Shown: one piece after another, positions 35,701 to 42,990 of the stretch | Position numbering within the stretch: position 1 is the first letter of the stretch | Layout of the letters: every line of letters starts with the position of its first letter | Assembly (NCBI GenBank): GCA_036004405.1 | Contig: DASYRM010000190.1 | Coordinates: forward strand, 1 to 64,000 | Source: DASYRM01 sp036004405 | GTDB taxonomy: Bacteria; Acidobacteriota; Vicinamibacteria; Vicinamibacterales; UBA2999 | Length of the DNA stretch: 64,000 nucleotides | Direction: 5' to 3' | Notes under the pieces: generated by a model | Seen by the model: the letters and a program-made list of their open reading frames with translations, nothing else | What the model was told of the DNA's origin: nothing | Databases searched by the model: none | Translations under genes and position numbers: made by a program

Positions 35701-36592
35701 GAAAGGTGCCCAGGGCGCCGGCGGCGCCACCGCTCACGACCAGTACGATCGCCGCCCAGGGGCTGCCGTATTCCACGTCGGAGCGGTCTTTCAGACGGCG
35801 CCACCCGAAGCCGCCGATCAGCCCCAGCGCCCAGATGCCCGCGTAGAAGAGCGCCGCCAGTCCCGATACCTCCGCGGCCACGCCCGCGGTGAATCCCGGC
35901 TCACGCGCCCACGCCCACATGACGGTGCTCACCAGCCAGGTCGCCACCAGTCCGGGCACGACCACCGTCGCGTACACCGTGTGCTGATCGGCAAACGACG
36001 CGCCTGCCTTCGTGCCGGCGCTGGCCCGCACCGGGCGGGCGGTGTTGGCGATACTGGCACCCACGGTGAGCACGAACAGCGCCGCCGCCGCGACGATCAG
36101 CGGACCCGCGCCCGACCCGTCGGGCACGAGCGCCCAGAAGATGGCCGCGGCCAGCCACGGCAGGTAGAGCGGCGCCAGCAGCGACAGGCTGAGGAGCGTG
36201 AAGTTGAGAATCAGATTGCGAAGGCTGTTGCCGACCGCCGCCCAGGTGTCGCCGCTGAAGAGCCCCAGCTTCGGCGTCAGGTAGTTGCTGTAGGCGCGCA
36301 GGAACCGAATCTCGCGCGGCTCCTCACCCTGGAGCTCGATGGCCCGCGGCCGCCCGTTGGCGATAGCCGCCTGCAGCCACCCGCCGATGTAGCCGCCGCC
36401 CGACACCGTCGAGACGTAATCGAGGTGCTGAAAGAGCTTCAGCTTCTGCAGCGCCTGCAGCACGCCGAGGCCGAAGCAAGCGCTGCGGATCCCGCCGCCC
36501 GAGAGCGCCAGCCCGACGAGCGGCGCATCGGGCGGCTTGCCCGCGCGCACGTGCAACAGTTCCTGTGCTTTGACATCCTCCGACGTGATCAC
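32711..36592 (-). CDS. Large patatin-like phospholipase with internal membrane region
   Basis: The product is 1293 residues from a GTG. The first ~80 residues hold the oxyanion loop (LALSGGGIRSACFGLGVLQA) and the nucleophile elbow STVSGGGYIGGW (Ser64). A membrane region with about eight to ten hydrophobic helices fills ~130-580. The second catalytic element, YLSDGGHFENLG, follows at about residue 780, and LIIACDAGQDG lies after it. The catalytic halves are therefore split by the transmembrane block. Patatins hydrolyse acyl esters of phospholipids; this one is likely in the inner membrane. The C-terminal ~400 residues are unassigned. Confidence 0.85.
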   Translation of the reverse strand: MITSEDVKAQELLHVRAGKPPDAPLVGLALSGGGIRSACFGLGVLQALQKLKLFQHLDYVSTVSGGGYIGGWLQAAIANGRPRAIELQGEEPREIRFLRAYSNYLTPKLGLFSGDTWAAVGNSLRNLILNFTLLSLSLLAPLYLPWLAAAIFWALVPDGSGAGPLIVAAAALFVLTVGASIANTARPVRASAGTKAGASFADQHTVYATVVVPGLVATWLVSTVMWAWAREPGFTAGVAAEVSGLAALFYAGIWALGLIGGFGWRRLKDRSDVEYGSPWAAIVLVVSGGAAGALGTFLMGLATHALALTFEGSSHVWLAGLLTFPIGVVCLMLAVTAHIGLAGGAMSDETREWWGRVGGVQLLLSLLLIGVGLLALAGPHLYAMVRTQWQWLAEHQSAISTVLGVVWAGLTAAGVFAGRSEKTPSDRNWLLDWAGKVAPVVFVVGYLFILAVFMHRVVPQFTIPLGGGYQYAVYSLCNVEARMRTAAAAETSAEPSIADADAIDSRIERARWHIPCESDTAPGGAGDAIGGLLLVILGSAALAWLISWQVNLNEFSLHTFYRNRLVRCFLGASRKRTPHPFTGFDDEDDLPLAALVDSAPQGHIRPYPIFNAAINLVGGKNLAWQERKAASFVFTPEYCGFEYRDDDDPPAEPKAAAKRTAEDEALQQKAHDSGVVTRQAAAAGVKRLSAYAKTSEHAGDPTSLTMGLALATSGAAASPNMGYHSSPTLGFLMTVFNVRLGWWLRNPRFRDVWTDQKTGVSLRELLYELLGMTTDDKKWVYLSDGGHFENLGVYELVRRRCRLIIACDAGQDGAVTFEDLGNAIERCRADFGVDIEIDLSKLRLGADRRSEWHCAIGTIRYDRLPPIMEDDPLEVPGTLLYIKSSLTGDEPADILRYAAEHPAFPHESTNDQFFDESQFESYRALGYHAVEDVFMRAVRAEECAGLQPVEIFTLLRQRWGKPAPAPPDAVSKYSGALDRIWTVLRTSKTLNFLDGQMFPEMPALMGLPPEALPPGVPAAARALPNVNYWLPKTEPERREGFYVCVQMLQLMEDVFLDFDLDQYYDHIDNRGWMNLFQHWSWSGMLCATWAMTGSTFDPRFQRFCWTRLDLRPGRPTVASLQDAVQLPDPADWRAWSKAAQDAGVDGPEVKAQAERWQADAGLNFWEAELVAKYLRASGRPSQKLFPVYLTVESPRRTDGNPLRFNVGYVIGDLEVRDRPAPAFSLHYMRIQNHLRKMGLARDALLALRSAFGVAIEVAEPLFDQKELKGNASDEALPTEDAVKRLRAIIRSLP

Positions 36593-36757
36593 CGCGCCGT
36601 ATCGAACCGCAGAACTAGTGCCGAATCAAGCGGAAGTCACACGACCTCAGCCGTTTGCAGCGACCGCAGCCCTCTCGGATCAGAAAACGGTGGTGAAACG
36701 CCCGCGGAAAGGGCATCGTATTCGCTTCGAAACCGCTTTCACCTGGAGACGACCGTG

Positions 36758-37555
36758 ATGCCCGTGTTCCGTATCGCTCGCGTTGCCGTGGTTGCCGCCG
36801 CACTGTGCGCACTGCCGTCTCTGGCGCTCGCCCAGGCCAAGCCGTTCGAACCGACGGTCGGCCAGGCCGGCAAGGACGTCGTGTGGGTGCCCACGCCGCA
36901 GGCGCTGGTCGAGAAAATGCTCGACCTGGCGAAGGTGACGCCGCAGGACTTCCTGATGGATCTCGGGTCGGGCGACGGACGCACGGTGATCACCGCCGCC
37001 AAGCGCGGGCTGCGAGCGCAGGGCGTCGAATACAACCCGGACATGGTGGATCTGTCGAAGCGCAATGCGACGGCCGCCGGCGTCACCGACAAAGCCACGT
37101 TCGTGAAGGCCGACCTCTTCGAGACCGACTTCTCGAAGGCACAGGTGATCACGATGTTTCTGCTGCCGTCGATCAACCTGCGGCTGCGCCCGACCATCCT
37201 CAACATGAAGCCGGGCACGCGCATCGTGTCGAACTCGTTCACGATGGACGACTGGCAGGCCGATGCCACGACAACGGTCGAAGGCGACTGCACCACCTGG
37301 TGCACCGCCTATCTGTGGATCGTGCCCGCGAAGGCCGAGGGCACCTGGCAGCTGGGCTCGAACGCGCTCACGCTGACCCAGAAGTTCCAGACGCTCAACG
37401 GGACTCTCGGCTCCAACCCGCTGACGAACGGGCGCCTCACCGGCGACGCGATCACCTTCTCGGTTGGCGGCGCCACCTATACGGGCACCGTCAGCGGCAA
37501 TTCCATGAAGGGCACGACCGGCACCGGCACCGCCTGGAGCGCGACGAAGAAATAG
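36758..37555 (+). CDS. Exported FAM173-like SAM methyltransferase
   Basis: The product is 265 residues. A signal peptide (VAVVAAALCALPSLALA) precedes a class I methyltransferase core: VWVPTPQALVEKMLDLAKV, FLMDLGSGDGRTVITAAKRG (SAM loop 68-75), VEYNPDMVDLSKRNA, and ITMFLLPSINLRLRPTIL. The last pattern is typical of the FAM173/ATPSCKMT-like lysine methyltransferases. The C-terminal ~80 residues are an added beta-rich segment. How a SAM enzyme would work outside the cytoplasm is unclear. Confidence 0.8.
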   Translation: MPVFRIARVAVVAAALCALPSLALAQAKPFEPTVGQAGKDVVWVPTPQALVEKMLDLAKVTPQDFLMDLGSGDGRTVITAAKRGLRAQGVEYNPDMVDLSKRNATAAGVTDKATFVKADLFETDFSKAQVITMFLLPSINLRLRPTILNMKPGTRIVSNSFTMDDWQADATTTVEGDCTTWCTAYLWIVPAKAEGTWQLGSNALTLTQKFQTLNGTLGSNPLTNGRLTGDAITFSVGGATYTGTVSGNSMKGTTGTGTAWSATKK

Positions 37556-37561
37556 AAGGCT

Positions 37562-37578
37562 GTGGGCTCTGGGCCCAC
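37562..37578. repeat. Hairpin with GGGCTCT core after the methyltransferase gene
   Basis: GTGGGC and GCCCAC pair around TCTGG, seven bases past the stop. The GGGCTCT word also appears (reverse complement) in the 48506-48530 repeat. No T-tract follows. Confidence 0.4.
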
Positions 37579-37676
37579 TCGCTTGGGAACCTAAGATGGT
37601 GCGGTGGGGTCCAACGCTTCCAGTGATCAATCGTGTGAGAAACCACATCTAGGTTGTGGGATTGGGAGACAAGCTC

Positions 37677-37904
37677 ATGCGCATCAACGGCTGGCAACGG
37701 CTTTGGCTACTAGCTTCGATTCTTTGGGGGCTTGTAATCCTAGTCCTTGCAGGGATTCTTCAGTTCGACGGCGATCAGACCGTCCCGAGCGCCAATGAGG
37801 CCCTGTTCGTGGCGCGGCTGTGGATCGTGCCAGTCGCGGCGGTTTATGGGTTCGGCCTTGGCCTCGCTTGGGTCCGCCGCGGATTTCAAGTCGAGGCAAA
37901 GTAG
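37677..37904 (+). CDS. Small two-helix membrane protein
   Basis: The product is 75 residues from the ATG at 37677, with GGGAG nine bases upstream. Two hydrophobic helices are visible (LWLLASILWGLVILVLAGIL and FVARLWIVPVAAVYGFGLGL). No family is recognised. It may be a short accessory membrane peptide; an alternative upstream start at 37656 adds seven residues. Confidence 0.6.
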   Translation: MRINGWQRLWLLASILWGLVILVLAGILQFDGDQTVPSANEALFVARLWIVPVAAVYGFGLGLAWVRRGFQVEAK

Positions 37905-37908
37905 CCCA

Positions 37909-38385
37909 CTACCAGCCGACGTCCCCACACAGAACGACGGCGTCCGCGGCGTCGGATAGGCCCAAGCGCCGAAGCTCGCGACGCCTCAACTCCGAAGGGC
38001 TCCCCCACGGAGCATTCGACACAATCGCGGTTCGAACGCCAGCATCCCGGAGCATGGCCAGAGTCGGCAGCGTATCGTCGTACACCCGGCCAAGCGCGAA
38101 GATTGGCGCCATGAACCGCTCGCAGATGGTCGCGGCTAACGACGGGTCATCGGCGAAGGACACCTGAAAGGTCCGCTCGAACCGGTTGGTCATCGGCGTA
38201 ACGCGATAGTCAGGAGCTTCGCGATTCTCGATGACTGCCGCGGCCATCGCGGACTCCTCCGATACCCGGACCACGGGGTTGGGCAGGTATCCATTCCCCG
38301 CCATGGCGCGCAGTCTCGCGGCGAACGATTCCATGGTGATGTTCTGGTAGACGTACCGATGGATGCCACTGTGTCCGCCACAGCT
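37909..38385 (-). pseudogene. HAD hydrolase remnant, truncated at both ends
   Basis: The open frame contains the middle of a HAD-superfamily hydrolase: cap helices, then PTLAMLRDAGVRTAIVSNAPW with the motif II Ser/Asn, and LGLSDAADAVVLCGDVGW. It stops exactly where motif III (K) and the Asp pair should follow. Upstream an in-frame TGA (38386-38388) cuts it off before any motif I DxDxT. Neither nucleophile nor Mg site is encoded, so it is very likely non-functional. Confidence 0.75.
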
Positions 38386-38458
38386 TCATCGAACGAGGTT
38401 GCGCCTGCCCCCGACCGCCGGGTTGCCGATACGCCTCCTGACGCCTTACAGTGATGTC

Positions 38459-38689
38459 ATGACTCCGCTGCGAGCACGGGTCCAGGACGGGCGGTTGCGC
38501 CTCGACCAACCAACAGGACTGCCCGAGGGCACTGAACTGGACTTGGTCATCGACGATGAGGGGGATGATCTGGCGGAGCACGAACGGCAGGCCCTGCACG
38601 AGGCGCTCTCGACATCGTGGACGTCCGCGCAAGCGGGCAAGCTCCGTCCTGCCGCCGCGATCATCGACGAGCTTCGGCGCAAGGGGTGA
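38459..38689 (+). CDS. Antitoxin-like small protein of a ParE-type pair
   Basis: The product is 76 residues: an N-terminal beta part (MTPLRARVQDGRLRLDQPTG, then PEGTELDLVIDD) resembles the AbrB/SpoVT-like swapped-hairpin antitoxin start, followed by a helix and a basic end (IIDELRRKG). Its TGA overlaps the GTG of the toxin-like gene by 4 nt, the usual antitoxin-toxin order. Confidence 0.7.
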   Translation: MTPLRARVQDGRLRLDQPTGLPEGTELDLVIDDEGDDLAEHERQALHEALSTSWTSAQAGKLRPAAAIIDELRRKG

Positions 38690-38995
38690 ACCTGAACGTC
38701 CGAACTACTCCTGAAGCCGATGATCATGTTCGGGCCATCGATGAGTGGTGGCGCAGGAATCGAACGGCCGTACCGAGCCTATTTCTCGACGAGACTGGCA
38801 GCTGCGTTTGCGCTGATCGCTTCGGCGCCCAACGTTGGACATCCCTATCGAAGATCGCCCGTCGGAGGCACGCGACGGGTCCTCTTGGCGCGCAGTCGTT
38901 ACCACGTCTACTACGCGCCGCTCGACGACGCGCTGGTCGTTCTGGCGGTCTGGCACGCCAGCCGCGGAAGCGGGCCACCGCTTCGGCTCAAGTAG
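38686..38995 (+). pseudogene. ParE/RelE-type toxin gene with a 1-bp frameshift
   Basis: From the GTG at 38686 the frame reads VNLNVRTTPEADDHVRAIDE and so on to SLFLDE. It then needs to shift by one base to continue as LAAAFALIASAPNVGHPYRR, VLLARSRYHVYYAPLDD and VLAVWHASRG, the ParE fold ending. An extra A near 38794 (GACGAG-A-CTGGCA) explains the break. The total 310 bp is one more than a multiple of three. Either the toxin is inactive here or the base is a sequencing error. Confidence 0.75.
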
Positions 38996-39084
38996 GCAGC
39001 GACCCCGCTCACTGGCGCTCCACTTGACTCGCCAGTGAAGCCGTGCGAACGTGTCGCCCTCGCTCCACTAGAGCGGGTAGTGGA

Positions 39085-39420
39085 ATGGCCGAACGCGTCG
39101 AACTTCTGCACGGCACGCTGGACCTGATCGTCCTGCGCGCGCTCGCCACGATGGGGCCGCAGCACGCCTACGGGCTTGCGTCGCGCCTCGAACAGGTGGC
39201 GGACCACCCGCTCGTCCTCAATCAGGGCACGTTATATCCGGCGCTGGTCCGCCTCGAGCAGAAGGGCTGGATCAAGGGCGCGTGGCAGCGCACCGAGAGC
39301 AACCGCGACGCGCGCTACTACGGCATCACCAAGAGCGGGACTCGGGCGCTCCACAAGCAGACGGAGAAGTGGCGCCGCCTGATTGGCCTCATGGCCAAGT
39401 TGCTGCCGGGCGAGCGGTAG
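39085..39420 (+). CDS. PadR-family transcriptional regulator
   Basis: The product is 111 residues from the ATG at 39085. The winged-helix signature is present (LLHGTLDLIVLRALATMGPQ, YGLASRLEQVADHPLVLNQG, TLYPALVRLEQKGWI), with the C-terminal dimer helix. It lies 9 bp before the ADOP permease gene, an arrangement typical of Acidobacteria, and probably represses that gene. Confidence 0.93.
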   Translation: MAERVELLHGTLDLIVLRALATMGPQHAYGLASRLEQVADHPLVLNQGTLYPALVRLEQKGWIKGAWQRTESNRDARYYGITKSGTRALHKQTEKWRRLIGLMAKLLPGER

Positions 39421-39429
39421 GCCCAAAAC

Positions 39430-42060
39430 ATGCGCCGATTCTTCCTTCGTCTGCGGAACGCGCTGCGTGGCGACGGCGGCGGTCACGGCGACGTCGCGCG
39501 CGAACTCCGGGCGCACCTCGCGCTGCTCGAGGACGAGTATCAGCGGCGGGGAATGACCCCGGACGAGGCGCGTCACGCGGCGCGGCGTGCCCTCGGCAGC
39601 AGCGCCCTGGCCGCCGACCGGCACCGCGACGCGCGGTCGTTCGTATGGGTCGAAGACCTGCGGCACGACCTGGCGCACGCGATCCGCGGACTGCGACGAA
39701 GCCCGGGGTTCGCGGCGTTGGCGGTGCTGGCCCTGGGGCTCGGCATCGGCGTCAACACGGTGTTCTTCACCCTCGTCGACGCCGCCTGTCTCAGGGGGCT
39801 GCCGATCGACGAGCCAGACCGTGTGCTCTACATCTCGCTCCGCAACAGCCAGAATCAACCGGCCCCGCTGTCCTGGGCCGAGTTCGAGGAACTCCGCGCG
39901 CGCACGACCATGCTGGGGCAGCTGGGTGCCTATGTGCCGACGGTGGCGGCACTCGCCGACGATCGGCAGCTGCCGGCGCGAGTGCTCGGGGCCTACGTTC
40001 CGGCTGGGACGTTCGAGCTGCTGGGGGACACGCCGGTGGTGGGCCGCACGTTCCGCCGCGATGAAGATCGACCGGGCGGACCACAGGTCGTCGTGCTCGG
40101 CAACGAGATCTGGCGATCGCGCTTTGCCGGCGACGAGAGAATTGTCGGCCAGTCGATCCGGATCAACGGCATTCCAACCACCGTGATTGGCGTGATGCCG
40201 CGTGGGTTCATGTTTCCGGCGAACGCGGATCTGTGGCGGCCGATGGCGAACCTGCCGGCGGCGGTTCGCGAGACGCCGACCGATCGCCGGCTGGCGGTCT
40301 TCGGCCGTATGACGGCCGCCGCGACGCTCGCCAGCGCTCGCGCCGAGCTGGCGGCGCTCGACATCGACGCGACGCAGGGCACACGCGGCGCCGGGCCTCG
40401 CGCACGGCTCGAAGCCGTGCCGATCAACGAACAGCTCAACCCGAGCGTATGGCAGCGCACGTGGCTGGCCTTCATCACGGCCGGCGTGCTCGTGCTGCTG
40501 GTCGCGTGTGCCAACGTCGCCAATCTGTTGTTGATGCGCGCCGCCACTCGGGGCCGCGAGATCGCGATTCGCACGTCGATCGGCGCCACCAGGTGGCGCG
40601 TCGGCCGCCAGCTCCTGGCAGAAAGCGCCACGCTGGCGGCCTTGGCCGGCGCTGCGGGGGTGCTCGTCGCGTGGGCGGGCCTGCATGCGTTGTCGGCGTT
40701 GCTGCCGCCTGACGCGATGCCCTACTGGATGGCGTTCACGATGAACGGGCGTGTGTTGGCCGTGACGACCGCGGTCTGCCTTGGCTACGTCTTCGTATGC
40801 GGCGTGCCGTCGGCCCTTCATCTGTCGCGAGTCGACACGTTGGGTGCCATCACCGCGGATAGCCCTGCGTCAATGGCGCGCCCGGCCCGACGCTGGATCG
40901 GTGCGCTCCTGACCGCCGAGTTCGCCGTCACGCTGGTGCTCGTATCGCCGGCCGTCACAGCTGTGCGAGTGGATGCCGACATCCGGAGACGGGAGTTCCA
41001 GGTCGACACCGCGGGACTGCTCACGATGTGGGTGAACCTGCCCGCCGACTGGTACCCGACGCCCGAGTCGCGGCGGGTGTTCGTCAACCGTCTGGAGGCG
41101 CCTGTCAGTGGCGGCAACGTCGAGCCGATCGCACTGGCGACGGCGCTGCCGTTTGGTGGCGGGCCGCAGGTGCCGTTGGCGGTGGATGGGCGTAGGGAAG
41201 CGGCGAGCCCGCCGCTCGTGTCCACCCTGTCGGTGAACGTTCACTATTTCGACGTGATGCGCGTGCCGCTGACGCGCGGGCGCGCATTCACTGCGGTCGA
41301 CGGCAATCCTGGCTCTGAGGCCGCGATCGTCAACGAGCGATTCGTGCGGATGTTCCTTCCGCAGCAGAACCCGCTCCAGACCAGGATCCGGGTCGGTGGT
41401 CCGGACTCGCCGTGGCTGCGCATCGTCGGGGTCGCGACGAGCGTGAGGCAGCAGCCGGTTGGTGCCCAGCCAGATCCGGTGGTGTTCCTCCCGTTTCGCG
41501 CCGCTTTGGCGCAAACGATCGCCATCGTAGTGCGCACTCCGGGCGCCATCGACGTCCCGGTGTCGTTGCTCCGCCAGCACGTCGCCCGCATCAATCCAAA
41601 TCTTCCGGTGTTTCGAGTGATGACGCTCGAAGAAGCGATCGAGATGTCGGCCTGGAACGCGAGGCTGAGCAACGTGATCGTGCGAAGCATCGCCGTCGTC
41701 GCGCTCCTGCTCGCGGTGGTGGGACTCTACGCCGTCACCGGATACACGGTCGAACGATGGCGCCGCGAGCTGGGGCTGCGCGTGGCGCTCGGGGCCGGCG
41801 CCGGCGAGATCCGCTGGCTCGTGATCCGCCGCGTGTTCGCGCAGCTCGGCACCGGACTGAGCGTTGGCGTCGTGGGGACGCAGTTCTTCAACCGGCTGTT
41901 CAGCGATCCCGCCGACACGGCCGCTCGCGCGGGCATGAGCGACCCCGTGATGCTCGCCTTCATGGTCCTTTCCATCGGCGCCGTCGCGGTGCTTGCGTGC
42001 CTGCCGGCCATCCGCCGCGCCACACGGGTAGACCCCCTCGTCGCGTTGCGCACGGAATAG
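39430..42060 (+). CDS. ADOP-type ABC transporter permease (MacB/FtsX-like)
   Basis: The product is 876 residues. A cytoplasmic N-terminal helical region (ARELRAHLALLEDEYQRRGM, then DEARHAARRALG) precedes LRRSPGFAALAVLALGLGIG, the start of the first MacB_PCD-FtsX half. FtsX-like triple helices occur near residues 350-460 and 750-870, the duplicated arrangement called acidobacterial duplicated orphan permease. No ATPase gene is adjacent, which is usual for this family. The substrate is unknown. It is likely controlled by the PadR gene just upstream. Confidence 0.92.
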   Translation: MRRFFLRLRNALRGDGGGHGDVARELRAHLALLEDEYQRRGMTPDEARHAARRALGSSALAADRHRDARSFVWVEDLRHDLAHAIRGLRRSPGFAALAVLALGLGIGVNTVFFTLVDAACLRGLPIDEPDRVLYISLRNSQNQPAPLSWAEFEELRARTTMLGQLGAYVPTVAALADDRQLPARVLGAYVPAGTFELLGDTPVVGRTFRRDEDRPGGPQVVVLGNEIWRSRFAGDERIVGQSIRINGIPTTVIGVMPRGFMFPANADLWRPMANLPAAVRETPTDRRLAVFGRMTAAATLASARAELAALDIDATQGTRGAGPRARLEAVPINEQLNPSVWQRTWLAFITAGVLVLLVACANVANLLLMRAATRGREIAIRTSIGATRWRVGRQLLAESATLAALAGAAGVLVAWAGLHALSALLPPDAMPYWMAFTMNGRVLAVTTAVCLGYVFVCGVPSALHLSRVDTLGAITADSPASMARPARRWIGALLTAEFAVTLVLVSPAVTAVRVDADIRRREFQVDTAGLLTMWVNLPADWYPTPESRRVFVNRLEAPVSGGNVEPIALATALPFGGGPQVPLAVDGRREAASPPLVSTLSVNVHYFDVMRVPLTRGRAFTAVDGNPGSEAAIVNERFVRMFLPQQNPLQTRIRVGGPDSPWLRIVGVATSVRQQPVGAQPDPVVFLPFRAALAQTIAIVVRTPGAIDVPVSLLRQHVARINPNLPVFRVMTLEEAIEMSAWNARLSNVIVRSIAVVALLLAVVGLYAVTGYTVERWRRELGLRVALGAGAGEIRWLVIRRVFAQLGTGLSVGVVGTQFFNRLFSDPADTAARAGMSDPVMLAFMVLSIGAVAVLACLPAIRRATRVDPLVALRTE

Positions 42061-42073
42061 TCTCCGTGTCTGG

Positions 42074-42394
42074 TTAGCGGCGCTGCTCGGCAAGCCCCAC
42101 AATGATGCCTTCCGGCCCGCGGATGTAGGCGAGCCGGTACGTGTCTCCGTACTGCATTTCGCCAATGAGCTGGGCCCCGTGGGCGCGCATGCGCGCAACG
42201 ACAGAGTCGATGTCATCGACGGCGAACATGACCCGATGGATGCCCAGCGCGTTCACCGGCGCGTCCGCGGGCCCAAACCTGATCGCGTCGGGAGTGTGGA
42301 ACTTGTCCAGCTCAATGCGCTGCCCATCGGGCGTCCGCATCATCGCGAGGGTGGCCCTGTCGATGCTCCGCCGTATCTGAACATCGAACTTCAA
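42074..42394 (-). pseudogene. VOC/glyoxalase-fold protein lacking its N-terminal half-domain
   Basis: The open frame gives 106 residues: MMRTPDGQRIELDKFHTPDA, HRVMFAVDDIDSVVARMRAHG, TYRLAYIRGPEGIIVGLAEQ. Full VOC proteins of this type are ~140-150 residues and start with an extra beta-alpha-beta unit that is missing here. The region upstream does not encode it in any adjacent frame I can see. A functional half-module is possible, but decay is more likely. Confidence 0.6.
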
Positions 42395-42448
42395 CCTCGA
42401 TCACTCTTGTGCCAGCGCGTCGGGCGACGTCTAGCCACGCCTCTCGCG

Positions 42449-42688
42449 TCATCGGGAGCGGGTTGACCGAGGGGTAACGACGACGTGGCCAAGGCGGAGA
42501 TTGTCTTCCGCTACCGCGTAGGCCACTCGATCGCCGGCATCGTCCAGCGATACCACGGTTACACCCGATTCGCGAATCGCCTGTTCAATCGAATCGATTC
42601 GAACGTGGACCGCCAACGACACCTTCGAGAAGGCGCGGGCGATGCTCGTCTTCCCGACCCCTGGCAACCCGCCGAGCACGATCAGCAT
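42449..42688 (-). pseudogene. P-loop ATPase/kinase fragment, 3' truncated
   Basis: A clean start (MLIVLGGLPGVGKTSIARAF) gives the Walker A motif, and VHVRIDSIEQAIRESGV with GDRVAYAVAEDNLRLGHVVV follows as in small AAA-type nucleotide kinases of ~170 residues. The frame then ends after 79 residues in PRSTRSR, before the LID and second half. It is probably a broken gene. Confidence 0.65.
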
Positions 42689-42990
42689 GCACGGAGAGTC
42701 TAGGCGAACGGGCATGAACCGCAGAAAGGTCGCGAAGCGCGTACGTACCCACTGGCCGCCCCTCGGCTTTAGGCGCGAATCAGTTGGAGTCCGAACGATC
42801 CTCGAAGGGATCGAATTCGCGGTCTGAGTGGAACAGGGCATGCCTTCCCGCCCGGTCACCCGCTAGCCGGCAACGGGCAGTTCCCCGGGGAGGCTGGAGC
42901 CGGCCACACCAGCAGCGCGATGGTTTCGGCCACGAGGGGCGAGAATGTCACACTTTCCAGCGACTCGTGTCCTTTCGGCAACGGACGGAG
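42689..42990. other. Intergenic region without recognisable gene
   Basis: This 300-bp gap lies between the divergent ATPase fragment and the sigma-PheS fusion. I see no homologous coding sequence, hairpin terminator or clear -35/-10 pair. The fusion gene's frame is open throughout, but the encoded residues are low-quality and precede a good GGAG-ATG start at 42991. Confidence 0.5.

Noticed and set aside
35054..37555. An 833-residue plus-strand frame ending in the methyltransferase
   Set aside because: The first ~570 residues are antisense to the patatin gene. The real start is the ATG at 36758 with a signal peptide.
38025..38045. A GGTTCGAAC word resembling a tRNA T-loop
   Set aside because: No acceptor stem, anticodon arm or D-loop can be folded around it; it lies in the HAD remnant.
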